From: Methylopila sp. Yamaguchi | Lineage (GTDB): Bacteria; Pseudomonadota; Alphaproteobacteria; Rhizobiales; Methylopilaceae | Assembly: GCF_002897035.1 (NCBI RefSeq) | Contig: NZ_BAUX01000009.1 | Span: 1-64,000, forward strand | Length of the DNA stretch: 64,000 nt | Direction of reading: 5' to 3' | Translations under genes and position numbers: made by a program | Notes under the pieces: model-generated | What the model saw: the letters and a program-made list of their open reading frames with translations, nothing else | Database searches by the model: none | What the model was told of the DNA's origin: nothing | In this document: one piece after another, positions 49,381-57,036 of the stretch | How positions within the stretch are numbered: the first letter of the stretch is position 1 | Layout of the letters: each line of letters begins with the position of its first letter

Positions 49381-49410
49381 AGGGCGGCCTCCGGGCCGCC
49401 CTTTTCTTTT
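49381..49410 (+). terminator. Rho-independent terminator of the aldehyde dehydrogenase
   Basis: AGGGCGGCCT, then CCGG, then AGGCCGCCCT-like right arm (GGGCGGC...GCCGCCC stem at 49382-49401) followed by TTTTCTTTT. The clearest intrinsic terminator in the window; 27 bases after the stop codon. Confidence 0.85.
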
Positions 49411-49460
49411 AAGCCCTTCGGGATCAGCGTCGCTCGCATCGGCCAACTTACACCCGCGTC

Positions 49461-49554
49461 GTCATGCCCGGCGGAGCCGGGTATCCATGACTTAATGAGA
49501 GCATCCAGCTCTACGCCGCAGTCGTGGATACCCGCGCAAGAGCGCGGGCATGAC
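49461..49554. repeat. Palindromic intergenic repeat, copy 2 (MITE-like)
   Basis: 94-base nested inverted repeat. Outer arms GTCATGCCCG (49461-49470) and CGGGCATGAC (49545-49554) are exact. Inner arms CGGGTATCCA (49478-49487) and TGGATACCCG (49525-49534) are exact, with GAC/GTC flanks. Each half also forms its own hairpin. The centre 49492-49520 is unrelated. The GTCATGCCCG...TATCCA signature is typical of dispersed Rhizobiales intergenic palindromes; copy 1 is at 14149-14230. Confidence 0.75.
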
Positions 49555-49581
49555 GTGGCGCTTCAGCCTGAAATCATCGGC

Positions 49582-50475
49582 CTAGCCAGCCTTCACGAAA
49601 TCCACGAACGCCCTGAGCGGGGCCGGCATATGGCGGCGGCTCTGGTAGTAGAGCATCGGGCCGGAGAACTCCTGCCACCAATCCTCCAGCACCGGGACCA
49701 GCGCGCCGGTGGCGAGATCGGCCGCCAGCGCCTCCCCAAAATGCCCGATGATGCCCAGTCCCGCGACCGCCGCCGCGATCTGCATCTCGAACGTCGAGGC
49801 GGTCAGCGGCCCTTCCGGCGGCACCCGGATGACCTCCCCGTCGCGCTCGAACTCCCAGATGGCGAGCGCCTTGCTGCCGAGGAAGCGGTGGCCGATCCGC
49901 GCGTGCCGCAGCAGATCATTGGGATGCGCCGGGGCGCCGCGCTCTGCGATGTAGGACGGCGCGGCCGCCAGCACGAAGCGCTGCCGGCGCGGCCCGATCG
50001 GCGTCGCGATCATGTCGAGCGCCAGGCGCTCCTCGTAGCGGATGCCCGCGTCGCAACCCTCGGCCAGCACGTCGATGAAGCTGTCCTGCGCCGTCACGTC
50101 CATCCGCACGCCGGGATGACGCTTCAGGAACGCCGTGGCGATCGGCGGCAGCACATGCCGCGCCACGAAGGTCGGCACATTCAGGCGCAGCGTGCCCGTC
50201 GGCCGATCGGAGTCGGTCGACACGGCGTCCAGCGCGGCCGCGAGTTCGGCGAGCGCCGGACGCGCCCGGTCGATCAGCCGCGCCCCGGCTTCGGTGAGCG
50301 CGACGCTGCGCGTGGTGCGATTGAGCAGGCGGGCGTCGAGCGCCTCCTCGAGTCGCCGCACGGCCTCGCTCAGGCCGGAGGCGGAATCGGTGCGCCGCTG
50401 GGCGGCGGCGCGGAAGCCTCCGGCCTCCGCCACGGTCACAAGGCGGGCGACGTCGTTGAGGTCGATCTGGCCCAT
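49582..50475 (-). CDS. LysR-family regulator divergent from an aldo/keto reductase
   Basis: 297-residue LysR-type protein with the winged helix-turn-helix at the N-terminus (LVTVAEAGGFRAAAQRR, SGLSEAVRRLEEALDARL). Of the CrgA-like subgroup that controls adjacent oxidoreductases. ATG at 50475 preceded by GGAAAGG. It faces the aldo/keto reductase across a 97-base gap and probably regulates it. A redox or aldehyde signal is possible but not shown. Confidence 0.9.
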   Translation of the reverse strand: MGQIDLNDVARLVTVAEAGGFRAAAQRRTDSASGLSEAVRRLEEALDARLLNRTTRSVALTEAGARLIDRARPALAELAAALDAVSTDSDRPTGTLRLNVPTFVARHVLPPIATAFLKRHPGVRMDVTAQDSFIDVLAEGCDAGIRYEERLALDMIATPIGPRRQRFVLAAAPSYIAERGAPAHPNDLLRHARIGHRFLGSKALAIWEFERDGEVIRVPPEGPLTASTFEMQIAAAVAGLGIIGHFGEALAADLATGALVPVLEDWWQEFSGPMLYYQSRRHMPAPLRAFVDFVKAG

Positions 50476-50572
50476 TGTTCGCCTTTCCGCACGGTCCGTT
50501 CTCCGACTACGGGATTATCGCACAGCCTGATCTGGTCCACATCGGCCTGGAGCGATCAACCAGGAGGTTTCG

Positions 50573-51565
50573 ATGACCACTCGCAAGCTTGGACGCACCG
50601 GGCCGGAGACCTCGGTTCTCGGGCTCGGCTGCATGGGCATGTCCGGTGCCTACGGCCCGTCCGACCGCGCCGAAGGCGTCGCCACGATCCATGCGGCGCT
50701 CGACGCCGGCGTGACGCTGCTCGACACCGGCGACTTCTACGGCATGGGCCACAACGAGCTGCTGATCTCCGAGGCGCTGAAGGGCCGGCCGCGCGACAGC
50801 TACCAGCTCAGCGTGAAGTTCGGCGCCCAGCGCGGTCCCGACGGGAGCTGGCTCGGCTTCGAAGGCCGGCCCGAGGCCGTAAAGACGTTCCTCGCCTACT
50901 CCCTGCAGCGGCTCGGCGTGGACCATATCGACGTCTACCGCCCCGCCCGCCTCGATCCCAAGGTTCCGATCGAGGACACGGTGGGCGCGATCGCCGACAT
51001 GGCGAAGGCCGGCTACGTGGGTCACATCGGCCTCTCCGAGGTCGGAGCCGAGACGCTGCGGCGCGCCGCGGCGACCCATCCGATCGTCGACCTGCAGATC
51101 GAATACTCGCTGATCTCCCGTGGACCGGAGGACAAGGTGCTGCCTGCGGCCCGCGAGCTCGGCGTCGCGATCACGGCCTACGGCGTGCTGTCGCGCGGGC
51201 TCATCGGCGGGCATTACGCTCCCACGAAGGTCGCCCCCGGCGATTTCCGCGCGATGAGCCCGCGTTTTCAGGACGGCAACGTCGAAGCCAACCTGAAGCT
51301 TGTGGAGGCGCTTCGCGTCATCGCGGACGCGAAGGGCGTGAGCGTCGCGCAGATCGCGATCGCCTGGGTCCTGGCGCAGGGCGCGGACATCGTGCCGGTG
51401 ATCGGCGCACGCAGCCCTCGCCGCCTCGCGGAGGCGCTCGGCGCGATCGACGTCGCGCTGACGCACGAGGACCTGGCGGCGGTCGAGCGCGCCGTCCCGA
51501 AAGGCGCGGCCGCCGGCGAGCGCTACGCGCCCGCGCAGATGGCGCATCTCGACAGCGAGCGCTGA
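50573..51565 (+). CDS. Aldo/keto reductase lacking the canonical histidine
   Basis: 330-residue TIM-barrel NADPH-dependent oxidoreductase. The family blocks are LGLGCMGMSGAYGP and DTGDFYGMGHNE. D51, Y56 and K82 of the catalytic tetrad are present. The block usually reading DLYYQHRVDP is DVYRPARLDP here, so the catalytic His is replaced by Ala. Some related sequences share this. NADP-binding C-terminal residues look normal. ATG at 50573 after AGGAGG. Substrate unknown. Confidence 0.9.
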   Translation: MTTRKLGRTGPETSVLGLGCMGMSGAYGPSDRAEGVATIHAALDAGVTLLDTGDFYGMGHNELLISEALKGRPRDSYQLSVKFGAQRGPDGSWLGFEGRPEAVKTFLAYSLQRLGVDHIDVYRPARLDPKVPIEDTVGAIADMAKAGYVGHIGLSEVGAETLRRAAATHPIVDLQIEYSLISRGPEDKVLPAARELGVAITAYGVLSRGLIGGHYAPTKVAPGDFRAMSPRFQDGNVEANLKLVEALRVIADAKGVSVAQIAIAWVLAQGADIVPVIGARSPRRLAEALGAIDVALTHEDLAAVERAVPKGAAAGERYAPAQMAHLDSER

Positions 51566-51655
51566 GGCCCGGGCCGGCCGCCGAACGGAGCATCCGGCCG
51601 GGTCTTCGCCGCAGCGGGGACCCGGCCTATGTTGTTCCGCGGAGGAGTTCGACCC

Positions 51656-52045
51656 ATGACCCAGAACGTTCCAGTCCGCGTGGCCGTCACCGACAAGGCG
51701 CTGGCGCTGATCGCCGAGTTGCGGGCCGAGCACGGCGACGTGCTGTTCCACCAGTCCGGCGGCTGCTGCGACGGCTCCTCGCCGATGTGCTACGGCGTCG
51801 GCGACTACATCCTGTCCGACGACGACGTGAAGCTCGGCGAGGTCGGCGGCGCCGGCTTCTACATGAGCCCGTCGCAGTTCGAGTACTGGCGGCACACCGC
51901 GCTGACGCTCGACGTGGTGCCCGGACGCGGCGGCATGTTCAGCCTCGAGAACGGCCGCGAGGTCCGCTTCCACATCCGCTCGCGCATCTTCTCCGACGCC
52001 GAGGTCAAGGCGCTGGAGGAGGCCGAGGCGAAGGCCGCCGCCTGA
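51656..52045 (+). CDS. DUF779 protein, aldehyde dehydrogenase companion
   Basis: 129-residue protein of the DUF779 family, whose genes are commonly next to aldehyde dehydrogenases. A cysteine cluster (HQSGGCCDGSSPMCYGVGDY: CC-x5-C) could bind metal or be redox active. The second half is FYMSPSQFEYWRHTALTLDVVPGRGGMFSLE, family typical. ATG at 51656 behind GGAGGAG; the in-frame ATG at 51629 is less likely. Function of DUF779 is not established. Confidence 0.85.
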   Translation: MTQNVPVRVAVTDKALALIAELRAEHGDVLFHQSGGCCDGSSPMCYGVGDYILSDDDVKLGEVGGAGFYMSPSQFEYWRHTALTLDVVPGRGGMFSLENGREVRFHIRSRIFSDAEVKALEEAEAKAAA

Positions 52046-52137
52046 GCGGACATGGCGAGCGGAGCGCAACGCACGCTGTTCGCGGCGGGTGCGCTCCCTA
52101 GCTGTCTCCGCAAACCCGCCCTGCGAGGAGACAGCCC

Positions 52138-52933
<796 letters not shown>

Positions 52934-53042
52934 GGCTGCGGCGATCCCGCGTCCGCGCACCGCTGGCGCGGCGGCGCGCGGCTGCTAAAAGGGACGCGAC
53001 CGAAGCGGCCGTCGCCGCCCCTTGGTGTCCAGGAGATCGCAC

Positions 53043-53645
53043 GTGACAGGACCGCACCGCGCCCCCATCGACGACGCCGCGCTCGACGCGCTGTTCCGCG
53101 CCGCTCGGACGCACAATTCGTTCAAGCCCGAGCCGGTCTCCGAGACGACACTGCGCGCGCTGTTCGAACTGGTGAAGATGGGGCCGACCAGCGCCAACGG
53201 CCTCCCCGGCCGCTTCGTGTTCGTGACCTCCCCCGAGGCCAAGGCGAAGCTGCTGCCGACCCTTTCGGCCAGCAACCGCGACAAGACCGCCGCGGCGCCG
53301 GTGACGGCGATCGTCGCCTACGACCTGCGCTGGATCGATAACCTGCCGCGCTTCTTCCCGCACGCCGACGCCAAGTCTTGGTTCGAAGGCAATGACGCCG
53401 CCATCGAAAGCGGCGCGCAGCTCAACGGCTCGCTGATGGGCGGCTACCTGATCCTCGCCGCCCGCGCGCTCGGCCTCGACACTGGGGCCATGGCGGGCTT
53501 CGACCGCAAGGCCGTCGACGAGGCCTTCTTCGCCGGCACCACCTTGCGTTCGAACTTCCTCGTGAACCTCGGCTACGGCGACGGCAAGAACATGTTCGAG
53601 CGCCTTCCGCGGCCGGACTTCGACGAGTTCTGCAAGATCGTCTGA
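53043..53645 (+). CDS. RutE/HadB-like nitroreductase-family oxidoreductase
   Basis: 200-residue FMN-binding protein of the nitroreductase superfamily. The motifs [36 protein letters not shown] and the C-terminal [16 protein letters not shown] agree with malonic semialdehyde reductase RutE and haloacetate-type HadB. No other pyrimidine-degradation rut gene is in the window. The GTG at 53043 is preferred, with AGGAG eight bases upstream. Reduction of a semialdehyde or similar is inferred. Confidence 0.86.
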   Translation: MTGPHRAPIDDAALDALFRAARTHNSFKPEPVSETTLRALFELVKMGPTSANGLPGRFVFVTSPEAKAKLLPTLSASNRDKTAAAPVTAIVAYDLRWIDNLPRFFPHADAKSWFEGNDAAIESGAQLNGSLMGGYLILAARALGLDTGAMAGFDRKAVDEAFFAGTTLRSNFLVNLGYGDGKNMFERLPRPDFDEFCKIV

Positions 53646-53658
53646 CCGGCCTCCCGGC

Positions 53659-54339
53659 ATGCGCGTGCTCGCCATCGACACGGCCCTCGGCGCCGCCTCC
53701 GTCGCGGTCGTCGAGACCGACGACGACGCCGCGCCGGCGCACGTCGTCTCGGTTGCGATGGCGCGCGGCCACGCCGAAGCGCTGATGCCTCAGGTCCGTG
53801 ACGCGCTCGCCGCGGCGGGTGGATTGTCGACGGTTGAGCGCATCGTCGTCACCGTCGGTCCCGGCAGCTTTACGGGGCTGCGCGTGGGGCTCGCCGCGGC
53901 GCGCGCCCTCGCGCTGGCGCGCGGCGTCCCGATCGTCGGCGTGACGACGCTGGCGGCGCTCGCCGCGCCTGAACTCGCGGCCGGCCACGGCCTGCCCGTG
54001 GCGGCCGCCATCGACGCGCGCCATGGCCGCGTGTTCTTCCAGGCGTTCGCGCCCGACGCCGCGCCGCTCGCGCCGGCCGGCCTCGTGTCAGCCGCGGACG
54101 CCGCCGCCGTCCTCGGCGACGGGCCTGCGCTTGCGGTCGGCTCCGGCGCGGAGCTCGTGATCGACGCCGCGGTCGGCGGCCTGCTGCGAAAGGCGGAGGG
54201 CCCGCACCACGCGCCGGACCCAATCTGGCTCGCGCGGCTCGGCGCCGCGTGCGATCCTCAGTCCTCTCCCCCCCGGCCGCTTTACCTCAAGGCCGCCGAC
54301 GCCCACCCGCAGGAGGGCGGCCGCATTCCGCGCCGCTGA
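53659..54339 (+). CDS. tsaB: tRNA t6A biosynthesis protein TsaB
   Basis: 226-residue ASKHA-fold subunit of the TsaBDE complex that adds threonylcarbamoyl to A37 of ANN-decoding tRNAs. N-terminal AIDTALGAASVAVVE, the VTVGPGSFTGLRVGLAAARALA block and AAIDARHGRVFFQ are diagnostic. Followed after seven bases by rimI and then a Fur-family gene, the standard Rhizobiales order. MtaB, which modifies the same nucleotide later, is also in this window (17417-18682). Confidence 0.94.
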   Translation: MRVLAIDTALGAASVAVVETDDDAAPAHVVSVAMARGHAEALMPQVRDALAAAGGLSTVERIVVTVGPGSFTGLRVGLAAARALALARGVPIVGVTTLAALAAPELAAGHGLPVAAAIDARHGRVFFQAFAPDAAPLAPAGLVSAADAAAVLGDGPALAVGSGAELVIDAAVGGLLRKAEGPHHAPDPIWLARLGAACDPQSSPPRPLYLKAADAHPQEGGRIPRR

Positions 54340-54346
54340 CGTCTCG

Positions 54347-54847
54347 ATGTACTGGCTGTGGTTCTGGAACGCCTGGGCCTCGGGTCTGAGACGCTGGGCG
54401 ATCGAACCGGCGGACGCCGGACACGCCGACGATCTCGCCGCGATCCACGCCGCCTGCTTCGCGCGCGGCTGGAGCATCGACGAGATGGAGCAACTGCTGC
54501 GCGACCGGGCGGTTCGGGCCTGCGCGCTCTATCCCGAAGGCCGATCGCGCCCGGTGGGCTTCGCGGCCTCGCGCGTTGCCGTCGACGAGGCGGAGGTGCT
54601 GTCGATCGCCGTGCTCGAGCGCAGCCGCGGCGGCGGGGGCGGCCATGCGCTGCTCGCCCGCCATCTGGGGCAGCTCGCGGGCGAAGGCGTGCGGCGCGTG
54701 GCGCTCGAGGTGGACGAGGACAATGCGGCCGCGCTCGCGCTCTACGCCCGCTTCGGCTTCACCGAAGTGGGGCGCCGGAAGGCCTATTATCGCCGCGCCG
54801 ACGGGACCCGGGGCGGCGCAAGGATCCTCGCGCTCGACATGACATGA
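54347..54847 (+). CDS. rimI: Ribosomal-protein-alanine N-acetyltransferase
   Basis: 166-residue GNAT enzyme, presumed to acetylate the N-terminus of ribosomal protein S18. The acetyl-CoA binding motif (VLERSRGGGGGHALLARHL), the VALEVDEDNAAALALYARFGF block and the C-terminal tyrosine pair (KAYYRR) are characteristic. Placed between tsaB and the Fur-family gene. The upstream ribosome binding site is weak, so coupling to tsaB is likely. Confidence 0.93.
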   Translation: MYWLWFWNAWASGLRRWAIEPADAGHADDLAAIHAACFARGWSIDEMEQLLRDRAVRACALYPEGRSRPVGFAASRVAVDEAEVLSIAVLERSRGGGGGHALLARHLGQLAGEGVRRVALEVDEDNAAALALYARFGFTEVGRRKAYYRRADGTRGGARILALDMT

Positions 54848-54927
54848 CGCCGGCGTCGTTTACGGCGGACCGCGCGACTTTTATAAGCCTCTCGACGAGT
54901 CGCACCGCCAGACGAGGAGGCTGAGAG

Positions 54928-55359
54928 TTGAGCGTCCTCAAGCCGGACACCATCGAGAGCCTCTGCGCCGCCAAGGGCATGCGCATGACGGAGCAGCGGC
55001 GCACGATCGCGCGCGTCGTGGCGGAGGCCGACGACCACCCGGACGTCGAGGAGCTCTACCGCCGCGCCTCGGGCGTCGACCCTCGCATTTCGATCTCGAC
55101 GGTCTACCGCACGGTGAAGCTGTTCGAGGACGCGGGCATCATCGCCAAGGTCGATTTCCGTGACGGCCGCTCGCGCTATGAGCCCATCCCGGACGAGCAC
55201 CACGACCATCTCATCGACCTGCGCTCCGGCAAGGTGATCGAATTCCGCGACGAGGAGATCGAGCGCCTGCAGGCGGAGATCGCCAAGCGGCTCGGCTACA
55301 AGCTCGTCGACCACAGGCTGGAGCTCTACGCCGTTCCGCTCGACGACCGGGAGGGTTGA
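54928..55359 (+). CDS. fur: Fur-family metalloregulator (Fur/Mur)
   Basis: 143-residue Fur-superfamily repressor. DNA-binding winged helix (MRMTEQRRTIARVVAEADDHPDVEELYRRAS, residues 18-48) and ISISTVYRTVKLFEDAGI are standard; HHDHLIDLRSG carries metal-binding histidines. No CxxC structural-zinc motif is visible, as in many alphaproteobacterial Mur/Fur proteins. In Rhizobiales the gene after rimI is usually this one and mostly answers to manganese. TTG start at 54928, seven bases after AGGAGG. Confidence 0.9.
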   Translation: MSVLKPDTIESLCAAKGMRMTEQRRTIARVVAEADDHPDVEELYRRASGVDPRISISTVYRTVKLFEDAGIIAKVDFRDGRSRYEPIPDEHHDHLIDLRSGKVIEFRDEEIERLQAEIAKRLGYKLVDHRLELYAVPLDDREG

Positions 55360-55361
55360 GC

Positions 55362-56228
55362 TTGGGGCTGGACGCGAAGGCCCTCCGCGCCGCCGCCACG
55401 GTGGCGGCGCTCGCGCCCGTGATCGCGATCGGCATTCCCCTTCAGACGCTCATCCTGAAGTTCAGCCTTGGCGATCCCGGGCGCGTCCCCGTGCTGTTCC
55501 ACCGCTACGCCCTGCGCGCGATCGGCGTCACCACCCATGTCGTCGGCGCGCCGGCGAAGGGGCGGCCGTTGCTGATGACGTCGAACCACAGCTCCTGGCT
55601 CGACATTCTGGTGCTCGGCGCGATCACGCCGGTTTCCTTCGTGGCGAAGTCCGAGATCGCGTCCTGGCCCGTCTTCGGCTCGCTGGCGCGGCTGCAGCGC
55701 TCGATTTTCGTCGACCGCGCCCGCCGCACCGCGACCTCCGCCGTCAGTCGGGAGATGGCGGAACGCATGCAAGCCGGCGACGCCGTCGTGCTGTTCGCCG
55801 AGGGCACCTCCAGCGACGGCAACCGGGTGCTCCCGTTCCGCTCCGCGCTGCTCGGCGCGGCGCAGCAGGCGATCGGCGGCGAGGGGGCGGGCGCGGTCTA
55901 CGTGCAGCCGGTGTCGATCGCCTACGTCAAGCGCAACGGGCTGCCGCTCGGTCTCAGGACTCGTTCCGAGATCGCATGGTACGGCGACATCGACTTCGTG
56001 CCGCACCTCTGGGCGGTGCTGAGGAACGGCGCTATCGACGTCACGGTCGCCTTCGGGACGCCGGTCCGGGTCGACGCCTCGGTGAACCGCAAGACGCTGA
56101 CGCGGGAGCTGGAGCAGCAGGTCCGCCGCATGACGTCACACGCCCTGCGCGGCGGCGCCCGCCCAGTTGCCACCTCGCCGGACGCGGCGGAGGGCGTTTC
56201 GACGCCCGCCCCGGTGCTTGAGGGCTGA
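55362..56228 (+). CDS. Lysophospholipid acyltransferase (PlsC family)
   Basis: 288-residue membrane-bound acyltransferase making phosphatidic acid from lysophosphatidic acid. The acceptor motif NHSSWLDI (NHxxxxD) and the EGTSSDGN block are visible. Two TTG codons can start it: 55356 overlaps the fur stop but leaves no room for a ribosome binding site; 55362 has GGGAGGG six bases upstream and is preferred. Tightly linked to fur and the next gene. Confidence 0.9.
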   Translation: MGLDAKALRAAATVAALAPVIAIGIPLQTLILKFSLGDPGRVPVLFHRYALRAIGVTTHVVGAPAKGRPLLMTSNHSSWLDILVLGAITPVSFVAKSEIASWPVFGSLARLQRSIFVDRARRTATSAVSREMAERMQAGDAVVLFAEGTSSDGNRVLPFRSALLGAAQQAIGGEGAGAVYVQPVSIAYVKRNGLPLGLRTRSEIAWYGDIDFVPHLWAVLRNGAIDVTVAFGTPVRVDASVNRKTLTRELEQQVRRMTSHALRGGARPVATSPDAAEGVSTPAPVLEG

Positions 56229-56231
56229 GCG

Positions 56232-56939
56232 ATGATCGAGGCGGCGCTGCTTTCCGCGCGGCAGATGTTCACGCCGCCGTTCCGCGCCGTGCTGCTGAAG
56301 TCGCTTGGCCTCACCGCGCTGATGCTGGTCGTCGGCTGGATCGGCCTGCAGGCGCTCGCGGACCATCTGATCACGCTGGAAAATCAGACGCTGAGCCTGA
56401 TCGCGCGGGTGATCGCCGGGCTCGGCACGGCCTTCGGCATGCTGTTCCTGGTGGTTCCCGTGACGGCGCTCGTGGCCGGCCTGTTTCTTGACGACGTCGC
56501 CGAGGTGGTGGAGCGCGCGCACTATCCCAACGATCCGCCCGGCGTCGCCGTGCCGGTGGCGCGGGGACTGTGGCTGTCGGCGCGTTTCGGCCTGCTGGTG
56601 CTCGGCCTCAACCTCGCGCTCCTGCTTTTCCTGTTGCTGCCGGGCGTCAACGTGCTGGCTTGGCTTGGGGTGAACGCCTACCTGCTCAGCCGCGAATACT
56701 TCTCGCTCGCCGCCATGCGGTTCCGCAGCGAGGGCGAGGCGACCGCGTTGCGCAGGCGCCACAGGCTTAGAGTCTTCTCAGGCGGCCTGGTGGTGGCGGC
56801 GCTGGCGCTCGTACCCTTCGCGAACCTCCTGACCCCGCTGTTTGCAACGTCCTTTTTCGTCCACCTGCACAAGCGGATCGCCGCGCGGGACGCGAAACGC
56901 TTGGGAACCGCGGACTCGCGACCGCGTTTGGGGCCCTAA
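56232..56939 (+). CDS. EI24/CysZ-like integral membrane protein
   Basis: 235-residue protein with about four hydrophobic segments (residues 18-38, 58-85, 110-135 and 185-215) of the EI24 domain family, whose E. coli member CysZ is a sulfate permease. The N-terminal MFTPPFRAVLLKSLGLTALML and NAYLLSREYFSLAAMRFR blocks match. ATG at 56232, four bases after the acyltransferase stop, so co-transcribed. Sulfate transport is inferred from the family only. Confidence 0.82.
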   Translation: MIEAALLSARQMFTPPFRAVLLKSLGLTALMLVVGWIGLQALADHLITLENQTLSLIARVIAGLGTAFGMLFLVVPVTALVAGLFLDDVAEVVERAHYPNDPPGVAVPVARGLWLSARFGLLVLGLNLALLLFLLLPGVNVLAWLGVNAYLLSREYFSLAAMRFRSEGEATALRRRHRLRVFSGGLVVAALALVPFANLLTPLFATSFFVHLHKRIAARDAKRLGTADSRPRLGP

Positions 56940-56965
56940 CGGTCCCTAAACCCGCCGCATTCAAA

Positions 56966-56981
56966 GTCCACCCCGGTGGAC
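56966..56981. promoter_or_regulatory. Perfect 7-bp dyad before the PBP1A gene
   Basis: GTCCACC, two Cs, then GGTGGAC (56966-56981). It lies 27 bases after the EI24 stop and 56 before the PBP start. As RNA it would form a tight hairpin but no T-run follows, so it could be an operator rather than a terminator. Confidence 0.4.
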
Positions 56982-57036
56982 ATGGGACGGCGCGTGACGG
57001 CGCCGCGGCGTGGATTCGTGACGAGGCGGGGCAGGC

